Of a stretch of 46,896 bases of DNA, positions 18,534-27,679 are shown one piece after another. This DNA comes from Bradyrhizobium huanghuaihaiense. GTDB lineage: Bacteria > Pseudomonadota > Alphaproteobacteria > Rhizobiales > Xanthobacteraceae. The translations under genes were made by a program, and so were the position numbers. The stretch is taken from the NCBI RefSeq assembly GCF_007830635.1, contig NZ_VLLA01000041.1:1-46896 (forward strand), written 5' to 3'. Each line of letters opens with the position of its first letter. Positions within the stretch are counted from its first letter, which is position 1. The notes beneath the pieces are model-generated. The model searched no databases and was not told the DNA's origin. It saw nothing but the letters and a program-made list of their open reading frames with translations.

Positions 18534-19647
18534 GCGTCAGGCACGCGCGCTCCTGGATGCGGCGATCGAAGCCGGACAGGAGAATGCTCGGTTCGTCGGC
18601 AACGTCATGAACGCGATGGACACGTTGCGCCATTTCGGCAGTCACTCCTGGATCAACGAGTGCTTTATGATAAGGGCGCGGGAGGTGCGTGATAACTGGC
18701 GAGCCTACGTGTTGCAACGACTGGCCTACATCGCCGTGCTCGGCCTTGCCGTCGCGCTGCAATTTGCGGTCACGCTTCTCCTTCTTATACCTGAATATCA
18801 CGCCGGCGCGATCACCATTGGCGATATGGTGCTATTCAATACGCTTCTGCTTCAGCTCAATATGCCCTTTGAGACGGTCGCGAGGGCGATCTCTGACGTG
18901 GCGCGGTCGCGAGCCGACCTCATCCCTCTAGGTAGACTGTGGGCCGCACCAGAAGAGCGGCAAGCATCTCATGCTCACGATTTCAAGCCCTCCGCTGACC
19001 AGCTCTCTTTCGAGAGCATTGGTTATGCCTACGACAACGGTCGCGGCGTTACCGACGTCTCGTTTAAGGCCGGGCGCGGCGGGATTACTTTTCTTGTCGG
19101 TGAAACCGGATCGGGGAAGTCCACGATCTTTAAGCTCGCCCTGAAATCGATTGAGCCCGACTACGGCCGAATTCTCGTCGATGGAACGGATATAGCGAGC
19201 GTCGATCGCGCGGATTGGTATGCCGCAGTTGCTCTCGTGCCGCAGGAGGTGATGTTGCTCAATGAGCCGCTAGCTGACAACATTTTGTTAGGACGGCCCC
19301 GCGACGAGGTACGCCTTCGCGATGCGTCGAAAGAAGCCGCTATTCTCCCGTTGATTGAGGCGCTACCGGAAGGATTTGAAACAACCGTTGGAGAACGCGG
19401 CTTGAAGCTTTCCGGCGGGGAGCGACAGCGCGTTGCTATTGCCCGCGCGCTCTATGGACAGCCGGCGATCCTTCTTCTCGACGAGGCTAGCTCCGCGCTC
19501 GACGAACGAACCGAACGGGACGTTATGGACCATATACGCACGCTAGCTGAGGATGTGACTGTGCTAGCGATCACTCATCGGAGAGGTGTCATCTCCACGA
19601 GCGACGTCGTGGTCGATCTGACCGACTGCGCCTTGTCAGTGACTTAG
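18534..19647 (+). pseudogene. ABC exporter, 5'-truncated (membrane-ATPase fusion)
   Basis: About 370 codons of a type IV ABC exporter half-transporter. The first part is the end of the membrane domain (AAIEAGQENARFVGNVMNAM, TLRHFG, then two hydrophobic helices around LAYIAVLGLAVAL and FAVTLLLLIPEY). The ATPase follows: GETGSGKST (Walker A), LVPQEV (Q-loop), LSGGERQRVAIARAL (signature), AILLLDEASSALD (Walker B) and AITHR (H-loop). Family members are about 550-600 residues; the first four helices are missing. The break lies where the parB remnant begins on the other strand, within about 30 bases. The catalytic ATPase is complete, but a functional transporter is unlikely. Substrate unknown. Confidence 0.8.
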
Positions 19648-19659
19648 ACGAAGAGTGCC

Positions 19660-20250
19660 GCAGCCGTTTCGTAAGACGCCCAGTTTCAGGCACCCGGCAT
19701 GCCCACGAGCACGACCGGCCGCTCGCCGTGCGCTGTCGGATGCGATCATTGTTGTCGTAGTGAATCTGTCTGTAGATTTCAGCGACAAACTCGCCGAGGG
19801 AAGAGAAGCGGACCGGAATCGCGAGGTCGATCTTGAATTTGTCGTAGAAACTCTCCCGGTACCCATTCTCCCAGTGACGGTCTTTCTTCGAGCGGGAGAT
19901 GGCGATATTGAGCGACACAAGGAAGGCGCGGGCGGTTTTCGCGTTGTACTCGGCACCGTTGTCGGGGCGGAAGATCGCGGGACGGCCGTGCGCAAGGAGC
20001 GCATTGCCGAGAGCGGGTCGCGCAAGAATTCCTCGATCTGCCGCCGGAGCGCATGAGCGCATGGTCGCGCTCCGGCATCTTGCGTTTGTAGTACAGCGCA
20101 GGGGCTGAAACGGCGAGCGATTGCGCGCGCCTCGCGTGCGGCCACGCCGGCGTCTCTCATCTCTTTTTGGGCCTCGTTAAGCTTCAGGGTGACGAGGCGG
20201 ACCATCCTCAGGAGCTCGTCGTTCTCCCCTCGGAGCTTGGCAATCTCCAT
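19660..20250 (-). pseudogene. IS3-like transposase remnant, several frameshifts
   Basis: From ATG at 20250 (MEIAKLRGENDELLRMVRLV, coiled-coil start), the frame drifts through LYYKRKMPERDHALMR in another frame, then QIEEFLRD, and ends with an integrase-type block in a third. This last block is RPAIFRPDNGAEYNAKTARAF with the DNGAEY catalytic Asp, then RHWENGYRESFYDK with the Glu, then FSSLGEFVAEIYRQIHYD. Pieces lie in the right order but need at least two frame changes. It is an old, dead copy between the ABC exporter and IS66 remnants. The exact family (IS3 or a DDE relative) is uncertain. Confidence 0.6.
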
Positions 20251-20457
20251 GACGGAACGGCCACTTGATACCGTGCCCGCGATTAAAGAACGGGCCACTC
20301 ATCGAGCTAGGCTCGAAAGGTGAAGCAGTAAAGAACGCGCAAAGGGCGTTGATTGAGCGTAAGCACGATTTTCCTCGCACGTTGACGCGCGGGCTTTTGA
20401 CGGATGGCGTTCGTATCTGGCGATACTGGGCTGTTCAGGCCGTGGCGGCTTTGGGGC

Positions 20458-20811
20458 TCAGCCGGCAACCTGATATTGCCGCACCGGATGGCGGACCATC
20501 GCATCGATATCGATGCCGTCAAGGATCGAGTGCAATTGCTCGGTCGTCAGCGTGACGACCGCCTCTTGGCGGCGCGGCCATCGGAACTTGTCCTCGGTTA
20601 GCCGCTTCAGGACCAGCACAAAGCCGGACCGATCGAAGAACAGCAGCTTCATCCGGTCGCAACGGCGATTGCAGAACGCAAAAACCGCAAGAGCGAACGG
20701 ATCGAGCGCCATCGTCTCCTGGACCAGAACCGCAAGGCTGTTGATGCCAGCCCGGAAGTCGATCGGCTCACGGTGCAGATAGACCTGAAGCTCACCGCCC
20801 AGTCTGAACAT
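20458..20811 (-). CDS. tnpB: IS66-type TnpB accessory protein
   Basis: A complete 117-residue IS66 OrfB (TnpB): YLHREPIDFRAGINSLAVLVQE at 11-32 matches the conserved PxDxRxGxxxLxxLV block, then LFAFCNRR-type segment (VFAFCNRRCDRMKLLFFDRSG) and a C-terminal LTTEQLHSILDGID. TnpB is needed with TnpA and TnpC for IS66 transposition, but its activity is poorly known. It overlaps the reconstructed end of tnpA and would have been coupled to it. tnpC, normally next, is absent; the IS3-like remnant follows instead, so the element is incomplete. Confidence 0.88.
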   Translation of the reverse strand: MFRLGGELQVYLHREPIDFRAGINSLAVLVQETMALDPFALAVFAFCNRRCDRMKLLFFDRSGFVLVLKRLTEDKFRWPRRQEAVVTLTTEQLHSILDGIDIDAMVRHPVRQYQVAG

Positions 20812-20902
20812 GGCCCAGTGCTCCGATGATCGCCGTCATGCATCCACATCGCCGCATTCCAGCGCAAGCTTCACGCCGTTCGGCAGGGACGCGCTCACTT
20901 GG

Positions 20903-20908
20903 GCTAGA
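20903..20908. repeat. Left target-site duplication of IS481 (GCTAGA)
   Basis: GCTAGA here and at 21934-21939 flank the insertion. It matches the published IS481 target consensus NCTAGN, which is duplicated to 6 bases on insertion. Confidence 0.85.
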
Positions 20909-21933
20909 TTTGGTCTCTCAGGAGGTTGTCCATCTGGTCTGAACCGAGGAAGCTGAGGTTGCGAAGCTTCAGTGTTCCAAGGCAGATGAACGTCCACAAG
21001 AATGCGCCTTTGACGCTCAAAGGTCGAGAGGCGATGGTGCGAGGCGTGGTCGAGGGCGGGCTGAGCCAGGCTGATGCGGCAAATCAGTTCAACACGACAC
21101 CGAAAACCGTGGCCAAATGGGTCAAGCGGTTCCGCGCAGAAGGCGTGGATGGTTTGCGCGACCGCTCGTCGCGACCTCGTTCATCGCCGAGCCAAACCCC
21201 GCCGGCCACGTGCGCCGCCGTCGAGACGTTGCGCCGGCAGCGCCACACCGGCAAGCAGATTGCTGCCGAGGTCGAGGTGTCACCGGCCACCGTCAGCCGT
21301 ATCCTTCGCCGCTTGGGATTAAGCCGGATACGCGATCTGGAGCCCGCCGAGCCGGTGCGCCGGTACGAGCGCGAGCACCCCGGCGAGCTCATCCATATCG
21401 ACATCAAGAAGCTCGGCAGGTTCGTAAGACCAGGCCACCGCATCACACACGATCGCCAGAAAGGCGAAGCCGCGGCGCCGGCCACGAGTTCGTCCACGTG
21501 GCCATCGACGATGCATCGCGCTTGGCCTTCTCCCAGATCCGGCGGGATCAGAAAAAGGAGAGCGCCATCGCCTTCCTCAAGGAGGCCGTCACTTACTACC
21601 GCAGCCTCGGCATGAAGGTCACCGGCATCATGACCGACAACGGCTCCTGCTACCGCGCCAAGGCCTTCGCCAGAGCGTGCAGGAAGCTCGGCCTCAAGCA
21701 CATCTTCACCAGACCCTACAGACCGCAAACAAACGGCAAGGCCGAACGCTTCATCCAGACAGTGCTGCGCGAATGGGCCTACGCTCGCGCCTATGACACC
21801 TCAGACCAGCGCGCCAAAAACCTGCCAATCTGGCTTCATCACTACAACTGGCATCGCCCGCACGGCAGCCTGCAGGCCAAACCACCCATCAGCCGCCTCG
21901 GCCTCCCGAAGGACGACCTGTTGAGATTCCACA
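20909..21933 (+). mobile_element. IS481-family insertion sequence, 1,025 bp
   Basis: Bounded by inverted repeats: 20909-20934 (TTTGGTCTCTCAGGAGG...) and the complement of 21908-21933 (TGTGGAATCTCAACAGG...), identical at 19 of 26 positions. Directly outside on both sides is GCTAGA. Its single transposase gene reads left to right and is frameshifted. The insertion lies in IS66 tnpA and excising it on paper restores that frame exactly. It is younger than the IS66 copy it sits in. Confidence 0.9.
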
Positions 21934-21938
21934 GCTAG
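20986..21938 (+). pseudogene. IS481 transposase with one frameshift
   Basis: Starts at ATG 20986 (MNVHKNAPLTLKGREAMV), with an HTH (SQADAANQFNTTPKTVAKWVKRF) and SRPRSSPSQ linker. The DDE core begins in LIHIDIKKLGRFVRPGHRITHD, where the Asp of HIDIK is the first catalytic residue. Shortly after, near 21450-21470, a one-base loss moves the frame. The continuation reads RGAGHEFVHVAIDDASRLAFS, MTDNGSCYRAKAF (second Asp) and PYRPQTNGKAERFIQTVLREWAY (Glu), then YNWHRPHGSL. The TAG stop at 21936-21938 lies inside the duplicated target site, that is, it is supplied by the CTAG core of the target. Confidence 0.85.
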
Positions 21939-21939
21939 A
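21934..21939. repeat. Right target-site duplication of IS481 (GCTAGA)
   Basis: Second copy of the 6-base duplication. It contains the transposase stop codon (TAG at 21936-21938). Confidence 0.85.
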
Positions 21940-22299
21940 GAACAAAAAGCTGTAGTCCCCTTGGGTTCCGACCCGCGCACTTCATCGCAAGTCGCCGGCA
22001 AATCAACCGTCGCCACGCTGTCTTGTCGCGACAGGGCTCGATCGGCGGTCTCCTCAAGCTGAACCCGGATGAACGCCGATGGTGAAGATGGCGGCAGAGA
22101 CCTGGTCGCGGTGTGCTTCTTGATCCACTTCCGAAGCAGGTTCGCGTTGACCCCGTGTTCGAGCGCAAGTCTCGATACCGAAACCCCAGGCTCAAGACAG
22201 GTCGCGACAAGACGCTCCTTCGATGCCGCCTCGTAGCGCCGGCGACCGTTCCGGCCAACAAGCCTCACTCGCAATTTCTGATCATCGTCTGCCATCACA

Positions 22300-22327
22300 A
22301 GGTGCCCACCTATTTTGGTGGACACCT
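22300..22327. repeat. Inverted repeat before IS66 tnpA
   Basis: AGGTGCCCACC at 22300-22310 pairs with GGTGGACACCT at 22317-22327 with one mismatch around TATTTT. It ends five bases upstream of the tnpA start on the minus strand, so in mRNA it would cover the ribosome site. It may act as translational control of transposition or mark a terminal repeat of the IS66 element. Confidence 0.45.
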
Positions 22328-22536
22328 CATGCATCAGAGTACTCAAAAGCAAAAGGTGGAGGGAAATTCGCGCTTACTGTCGATCAGCATGCTTCGACGC
22401 AGCAAGTATTTTTTCGCCGCTCTACGCCCGCTTCCTACGACGCCTGAATACTTGTTGAACTAACCCGTTTCCTGCCTTTTCTATCCATCCCCGTTGCTGA
22501 TCGCTTGCCGCGATTGGTACTCGACGGGGGACGATC

Positions 22537-23535
22537 GTGGCGGGCACTTCACTCCATTCGGAAGCCTTCTCGCGTGGCGCGCGCATGCTGCGCACCGCGC
22601 TTGGTCCCGCGATCGCCACCTTCCTGGAAGACCCCTCGATCGTCGAGGTGATGCTCAACCCCGATGGTCGGCTCTGGGTCGACCGGCTGTCCGGCGGGCT
22701 GGAGGATAGCGGACGAACGATGTCCGCCGCCGACGGCGAGCGGATCGTGCGCCTGGTCGCGCACCATGTCGGCGCTGAGGTGCATGCCGAAAAGCCCCGC
22801 GTCTCGGCCGAGCTTCCCGAGACGGGGGAGAGGTTCGAGGGGCTTCTCCCGCCTGTCGTTGCGGCGCCGGCCTTTGCGATCCGCAAGCCTGCGGTGGCTG
22901 TTTTCACCCTGGATGACTACGCGGCGGCCGGCATCATGACGGCCGGGCAGGCGGGCATGCTCCGCGAAGCCGTCGCGGCCCGCAAGAACATCCTGGTCGC
23001 CGGCGGCACGTCGACCGGCAAGACCACCCTGACAAACGCGCTGCTGGCGGAGATCGCCGGCACCACCGATCGCGTGGTCCTGATCGAGGACACGCGTGAA
23101 CTGCAGTGCCGCGCGCCGAATCTGGTCGCGCTGCGCACCAAGGACGGCGTGGCGTCCCTGTCGGATCTGGTTCGGTCTTCCCTCCGCCTACGCCCCGACC
23201 GGATTCCGATCGGCGAGGTACGGGGCAGCGAAGCCCTGGAGCTCCTCAAAGCCTGGGGCACGGGCCACCCCGGTGGGATCGGAACGATTCACGCCGGCAC
23301 GGCTCTGGGCGCGCTTCGCCGCCTCGAGCAGCTCATCCAGGAAGCCGTCCTCACTGTTCCCAAGGCGCTGATCGCCGAGACCATCGATCTCGTCGCGGTT
23401 CTGCGCGGCCGCGGCAGCGAACGCCGCCTCGCTGAACTTGCTCTCGTCGCCGGCCTCGATCCCGCCACCGGCGACTACCGCGTCAACTCTGCCGCGGCGG
23501 GCGGCCCATCCTCACTTCCCGGAGACCCCTCATGA
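22537..23535 (+). CDS. trbB: Conjugal transfer ATPase TrbB (VirB11-like)
   Basis: A 332-residue secretion ATPase of the VirB11 family that forms a hexamer at the inner face of the mating-pair apparatus and switches it between pilus assembly and DNA transfer. The N-terminal domain (LGPAIATFLEDPSIVEVMLNPDGRLWV) is followed by AGGTSTGKTTL (Walker A, about 154-164), VLIEDTRELQC (Asp box) and GEVRGSEALELLKAWGTGHPGG (Walker B and His box). All are intact. Start: GTG 22537 behind GGGGGA (22526-22531); a later ATG at 22585 would remove the first helix. First gene of the trb cluster; it overlaps trbC by 4 bases. The usual upstream traG and CopG genes are not here. Confidence 0.93.
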   Translation: MAGTSLHSEAFSRGARMLRTALGPAIATFLEDPSIVEVMLNPDGRLWVDRLSGGLEDSGRTMSAADGERIVRLVAHHVGAEVHAEKPRVSAELPETGERFEGLLPPVVAAPAFAIRKPAVAVFTLDDYAAAGIMTAGQAGMLREAVAARKNILVAGGTSTGKTTLTNALLAEIAGTTDRVVLIEDTRELQCRAPNLVALRTKDGVASLSDLVRSSLRLRPDRIPIGEVRGSEALELLKAWGTGHPGGIGTIHAGTALGALRRLEQLIQEAVLTVPKALIAETIDLVAVLRGRGSERRLAELALVAGLDPATGDYRVNSAAAGGPSSLPGDPS

Positions 23536-23873
23536 TCCAGTTTCCTCCCGCGATCCGTCGCGTGCGACTCCGCTTCACGGGCCTCGCCGCAATTGCCGTC
23601 ATCTCCATTGCAATCGCGCCCGCGGCCTACGCCTCCGGCTCGTCGATGCCGTGGGAGACGCCGCTCAATCAGATCCTGGAGTCGGTGCAAGGGCCGGTCG
23701 CGAAGATCATGTCGGTCATCATCATCACCGTGACCGGCCTGACGCTTGCGTTCGGCGATAGTTCCGGTGGCTTCCGCCGGCTGATCCAGATTGTCTTCGG
23801 TCTGTCGATCGCCTTCGCCGCGTCGAGCTTCTTCCTGACCTTCTTCAGCTTCTCCGGCGGAGCGCTGGTGTGA
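23532..23873 (+). CDS. trbC: Conjugal pilin TrbC (VirB2-like)
   Basis: A 113-residue prepilin. A signal peptide runs to about residue 35 (LAAIAVISIAIAPAAYASG), followed by a short periplasmic part (SSMPWETPLNQILESVQGP) and two membrane helices (VAKIMSVIIITVTGLTLAFG and LIQIVFGLSIAFAASSFFLTFF). TrbC is processed and cyclised or trimmed to make the conjugative pilus. It starts 4 bases inside trbB and ends in TGATG, shared with trbD. All family parts are present; expected to be functional. Confidence 0.92.
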   Translation: MIQFPPAIRRVRLRFTGLAAIAVISIAIAPAAYASGSSMPWETPLNQILESVQGPVAKIMSVIIITVTGLTLAFGDSSGGFRRLIQIVFGLSIAFAASSFFLTFFSFSGGALV

Positions 23874-24148
23874 TGGCCGGCATCATCGATCTAGACGTGC
23901 CGGGCTTCTTCGCGCCGGTTCATCGCGCGCTCACCGAGGCAATCCTGATGGGCGGCGCGCCCCGCACGGTTGCGATCGCCAACGGCACGTTGGCCGCGGC
24001 AATAGCGCTCGGCCTCCACCTCTGGATCCCCGGCGCGCTGATTTGGGCCGTGGGCCATGCCGCGGCGGTCTGGGCGGCCAAGCGCGACCCGCAGTTCGTG
24101 GACGTCGTTCGACGCCACCTCCGCTATCCTTCTTACCTCGGCGTGTGA
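23873..24148 (+). CDS. trbD: Conjugal transfer protein TrbD (VirB3-like)
   Basis: A 91-residue inner-membrane protein. DLDVPGFFAPVHRALTEAILMGGAPR is the conserved N-terminal amphipathic segment, followed by a helix pair TVAIANGTLAAAIALGLHLWIP and GALIWAVGHAAAVWAAKRDPQF. TrbD/VirB3 docks to the TrbE ATPase. The start ATG at 23873 overlaps the trbC stop by one base (TGATG); the GTG three bases earlier is less likely. It is followed after 7 bases by trbE. Confidence 0.9.
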   Translation: MAGIIDLDVPGFFAPVHRALTEAILMGGAPRTVAIANGTLAAAIALGLHLWIPGALIWAVGHAAAVWAAKRDPQFVDVVRRHLRYPSYLGV

Positions 24149-24155
24149 GACTTCC

Positions 24156-26594
24156 ATGCTGAACCTCGCCGAATACCGCAACCGGCCCCACAGTCTTGCC
24201 GACTTCCTGCCCTGGGCCGCTTTGGTCGAGAAGGGCGTCGTCCTCAACAAGGACGGCGCGTTCCAGCGCACGGCGCGCTTCCGCGGGCCGGATCTCGACA
24301 GCGCGACGCCTGCCGAACTGGTCGGCGTAACGGCCCGACTCAACAACGCGCTCCGCCGTCTCGGCTCAGGTTGGGCGATCTTCGTCGAGGCCCAGCGCAT
24401 CGCCGCCCAGACTTATCCGCACAATACTTTTCCTGACGCCGCATCAGCGCTGGTCGATTTGGAGCGGCGGGACGCTTTCGAGGAGGCGGGCGCGCATTTC
24501 GAGAGCCGCTATTTCCTGACCTTCGTCTGGCTCCCGCCGGCTGAGGACGCCTCGCGGATCGAAGGCTGGCTCTATGAGGGCCGCGCGCAGAGCGGCGTCG
24601 ATCCCCACGAGCTGCTGCGTGGTTTTGTTGATCGGACCAACCGCGTCCTGCAACTTGTCGAAGGGTTCATGCCTGAGGTGGCGTGGCTCGATGATGGCGA
24701 GACGCTGACCTACCTGCATTCGACGATCTCGACCCGGCAACAGCGCGTGCGCGTCCCCGAGACGCCGATGCATCTCGACGCGCTGCTCGCGGACGAACCG
24801 CTTGCCGGTGGCCTCGAGCCGCGGCTCGGCAACCATCATCTTCGTACACTCACGGTGGTCGGCTTTCCGACCGCGACCTATCCCGGAATCCTCGACGAGC
24901 TGAACCGGCTTGCCTTTCCTTACCGCTGGTCGACCCGCGCGATCCTCCTCGACAAGACCGAGGCGGTGAAACTCTTGACCAAGATCCGCCGGCAGTGGTT
25001 CGCCAAGCGCAAGTCGATTGCAGCCATCGTCAAGGAGGTGATGACCAACGAGGCCTCGACACTGGTCGATAGCGATGCGGCGAATAAGGCCACTGACGCC
25101 GATCTCGCCTTGCAGGAACTGGGCACCGACGACGTCGGTCAAGCCTACATCACCGCGACCGTCACCGTCTGGGACGAGGACCCCGGTCTCGCCACTGAGA
25201 AGCTTCGCCTCGTCGAGAAGGTGATCCAGGGGCGCGACTTCACCTGCATGCCGGAAGGGGTGAACGCGCTCGAAGCCTGGCTCGGCTCTCTGCCGGGTCA
25301 CGCCTACGCCAACGTTCGCCAACCGCCGCTCTCGACACTGAACCTCGCTCACCTGATTCCGCTTTCAGCGGTCTGGGCCGGGTCAGATCGGGATGAGCAT
25401 TTCCGCAGCTCCCCGCTCTTCTTCGGTAAGACCGAAGGCTCGACGCCGTTCCGGTTTTCGCTGCATGTCGGCGACGTCGGCCACACCCTGATCGTCGGCC
25501 CGACCGGCGCCGGCAAATCCGTGCTGCTGGCGCTGATGGCGATCCAGTTCCGGCGCTACCGGAAAAGCCAGATCTTCGCCTTCGATTTTGGTGGCTCGAT
25601 CCGCACGGCGGCCCTTGCCATGGGCGGCGACTGGCACGACCTCGGCGGAAGTCTGTCCAACAGCGCCGAAGATTCAGTCTCCCTTCAACCCCTCGCACGT
25701 ATCGGCGATGCGGCCGAGCGCGCCTGGGCGGCCGAATGGGTGACGGCAATCCTCGCCAAGGAGGGCGTCACCATCGATCCGACCGTGAAGGAGCACGTCT
25801 GGTCGGCATTGACGTCACTGGCGTCCTCACCGGCCGAGGAACGCACGATCACCGGTTTGACGGTTCTGTTGCAATCGACCGCACTCAAGCAGGCGCTGCA
25901 ACCTTATTGCGTCGGCGGCTCCTCCGGCCGTTTGCTCGACGCGGAGGCCGAGCAGCTCGGCTTTGCGTCGGTGCAGGCGTTCGAGACCGAGGGCTTGATC
26001 GGCGCAGGCGCGGCGCCTGCCGTCCTCACCTACCTCTTCCATCGCATCGAGGGCCGGCTCGACGGCCGGCCGACCCTCCTCATCATCGACGAGGGGTGGC
26101 TCGTCCTCGACGATCCAGCCTTCGCGCAACAGCTCAGGGAATGGTTGAAGACCCTGCGGAAGAAGAACGCTTCCGTCGTCTTCGCCACTCAATCGCTTTC
26201 CGACATCGATGGCAGCAACATCGCGCCAGCGATCGTCGAGAGCTGCCCGACGCGGATATTCCTGCCGAACGAGCGCGCGATCGAACCGCAGATCACCGCC
26301 ATCTACCAGCGGTTCGGCTTGAACGACCGCCAGATCGAGATCATCGCGCGGGCGACGCCGAAGCGCGACTACTATTGCCAGTCTCGTCGCGGCAATCGGC
26401 TGTTCGAGCTCGGCCTTGGGCCAGTTGCGCTCGCCTTCTGCGCCGCCTCCTCCAAGACCGACCATGCCGCAATCGAACGGCTGCTTGCCGAGCACGGCCG
26501 TGACGACTTCACGGCCGCCTGGCTCGCCGATCACGAACTGCTGTGGGCCGCCGATCTCATCCCTGACCTGACAAACCTGGAGGTGCAATCATGA
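24156..26594 (+). CDS. trbE: Conjugal transfer ATPase TrbE (VirB4-like)
   Basis: An 812-residue ATPase, the usual size. The N-terminal CagE/VirB4 domain is recognisable from MLNLAEYRNRPHSLADFLPW and from MPEGVNALEAWLGSLPGH near residue 364. The ATPase part has IVGPTGAGKSVLL at about 446-458 (Walker A) and LLIIDEGWLVLDDP near 642 (Walker B), then FATQSLSDI. TrbE energises substrate and pilin movement. Start ATG 24156; an upstream extension of the frame is shadow sequence. It overlaps trbJ by 4 bases (ATGA). No defect is seen. Confidence 0.93.
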   Translation: MLNLAEYRNRPHSLADFLPWAALVEKGVVLNKDGAFQRTARFRGPDLDSATPAELVGVTARLNNALRRLGSGWAIFVEAQRIAAQTYPHNTFPDAASALVDLERRDAFEEAGAHFESRYFLTFVWLPPAEDASRIEGWLYEGRAQSGVDPHELLRGFVDRTNRVLQLVEGFMPEVAWLDDGETLTYLHSTISTRQQRVRVPETPMHLDALLADEPLAGGLEPRLGNHHLRTLTVVGFPTATYPGILDELNRLAFPYRWSTRAILLDKTEAVKLLTKIRRQWFAKRKSIAAIVKEVMTNEASTLVDSDAANKATDADLALQELGTDDVGQAYITATVTVWDEDPGLATEKLRLVEKVIQGRDFTCMPEGVNALEAWLGSLPGHAYANVRQPPLSTLNLAHLIPLSAVWAGSDRDEHFRSSPLFFGKTEGSTPFRFSLHVGDVGHTLIVGPTGAGKSVLLALMAIQFRRYRKSQIFAFDFGGSIRTAALAMGGDWHDLGGSLSNSAEDSVSLQPLARIGDAAERAWAAEWVTAILAKEGVTIDPTVKEHVWSALTSLASSPAEERTITGLTVLLQSTALKQALQPYCVGGSSGRLLDAEAEQLGFASVQAFETEGLIGAGAAPAVLTYLFHRIEGRLDGRPTLLIIDEGWLVLDDPAFAQQLREWLKTLRKKNASVVFATQSLSDIDGSNIAPAIVESCPTRIFLPNERAIEPQITAIYQRFGLNDRQIEIIARATPKRDYYCQSRRGNRLFELGLGPVALAFCAASSKTDHAAIERLLAEHGRDDFTAAWLADHELLWAADLIPDLTNLEVQS

Positions 26595-27348
26595 CCGCTC
26601 TCGAAGTGCGGCGCGCTGGCTTGGCCGCTGCGACGGCTCTCTCGCTCGCCTTTTCGATCTCGCCGCTTTCGACGACCTCGGTCCTTGCGCAGTGGATCGT
26701 CTACGACCCCACCAACTTCAGCCAGAACGTGCTGACCGCGGCGCGCGAGCTGCAGCAGATCAACAATCAGATCCAGATGCTGACCAATCAGGCCCAAAGC
26801 CTGGTGAATCAGGGAAAGAACCTCGCCAACCTGCCGTTGTCGACGCTGACCCAGCTTCAGTCATCGATTGCCAAGACCCAGTCACTGCTGACCAGGCCCA
26901 GAACATCGCCTTCAACGTCGAGCGCGTCCAGACGATGTATTCCAGCACCTACGGCACGGCGGCGGCGACGGGCTCCAATGCAACAATGTTTGCCGCGGCT
27001 CAAAGTCGTTGGCAGAACTCGGTGGGCGCTTTCGAAGACTCGCTGAAGGTGCAGGCCGGCGTCGTCGGCAATATCTCGACCAACTCCAGCGCAATGAGTA
27101 CGCTGGTTACCGCCAGTCAGTCGGCAAGTGGCGCTTTGCAAGCCGCTCAAGCCGGCAACCAACTCCTCGCGCTGCAATCCCAGCAGCTATCCGATCTCGT
27201 CGCGGTGCTCGCCGCGAAGGGACGGGCGGATGCGCTGGAGCAGGCGCGCGTAACGGCGACCGAGTCGCAGGGCCAGCAGCAATACAAAATCTTCTCGACA
27301 CGCAGCGGCTATCAGCCGGGCAACGTCACCATGTTCAGCGGCAACTGA
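26591..27348 (+). pseudogene. trbJ: trbJ (VirB5-like), one-base frameshift
   Basis: TrbJ is a periplasmic protein thought to sit at the pilus tip. The first frame has a signal peptide (LAAATALSLAFSISPLSTTSVLA), then QWIVYDPTNFSQNVL, and the coiled-coil start LQQINNQIQMLTNQAQSLVNQ, and breaks after AKTQSLL near 26890. The second frame resumes directly with DQAQNIAFNVERVQTMYSST and runs to a normal end (YKIFSTRSGYQPGNVTMFSGN) at 27348. The loss of one base near 26890 explains both. If real, the apparatus lacks a required part. It overlaps trbE and leads into trbK after 10 bases. Confidence 0.85.
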
Positions 27349-27358
27349 GGCACCGATC

Positions 27359-27679
27359 ATGGAGCGCTCGGATATCTTTCGCGCAGGCGCGATGATCGTC
27401 GTGTTCGTGATTTTCCTCGCCGCGCTGCACGTCATCCATCGGCGTCCAGCCGAGCGGCCGGTATCCGACGCCCCCTCTGTCTCCGCTCCCGATGACCTCT
27501 CGGCCGAGCTGCTCCGCTGCGCCGAGCTTGGACCCCAGGATGCCGAAGATCCGCACTGCCAGGCGGTTTGGAAGGAGAACCGCGCGCGCTTCTTCGGCAG
27601 GCCGGCGCGGCCACGTCTGCCGCAAGCCGCGCCGGCCACTCAGCCGATGACGGCTGTTCCAAAGGGAGAGAAGCCGTGA
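27359..27679 (+). CDS. trbK: TrbK-like entry-exclusion protein
   Basis: A 106-residue protein with one N-terminal membrane helix (AGAMIVVFVIFLAALHVIH), a proline- and acid-rich middle, and a short C-terminal block with RCAELGPQDAEDPHCQAVWKENRARFFG. That Cys-x(n)-D-x-x-C-x-x-VW-x-x-NR pattern is typical of the TrbK-alt family, which lies between trbJ and trbL and is thought to block redundant mating. GTGA overlap with trbL follows, so the two genes are coupled. Confidence 0.82.
   Translation: MERSDIFRAGAMIVVFVIFLAALHVIHRRPAERPVSDAPSVSAPDDLSAELLRCAELGPQDAEDPHCQAVWKENRARFFGRPARPRLPQAAPATQPMTAVPKGEKP

Larger units (their letters stand above)
20836..22295 (-). pseudogene. tnpA: IS66 tnpA interrupted by an IS481 element
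   Basis: The N-terminal part starts at 22295 (MADDDQKLRVRLVGRNGRRR) with an HTH: SVSRLALEHGVNANLLRKWIKKH. It runs to KGTTAFCSL near 21940 and is broken by IS481. Removing 20909-21933 and one copy of the 6-base duplication joins ...TTAFCSLA to QVSASLPNGVKLALECGDVDA in frame, ending at TGA 20836-20838. The reconstructed protein is 142 residues. A typical TnpA end (TAIIGALGHVQTGR) is found one frame over at 20840-20793, so a one-base loss near 20840 also shortened it. This shows both the original gene and two later hits. tnpB follows. Confidence 0.85.
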
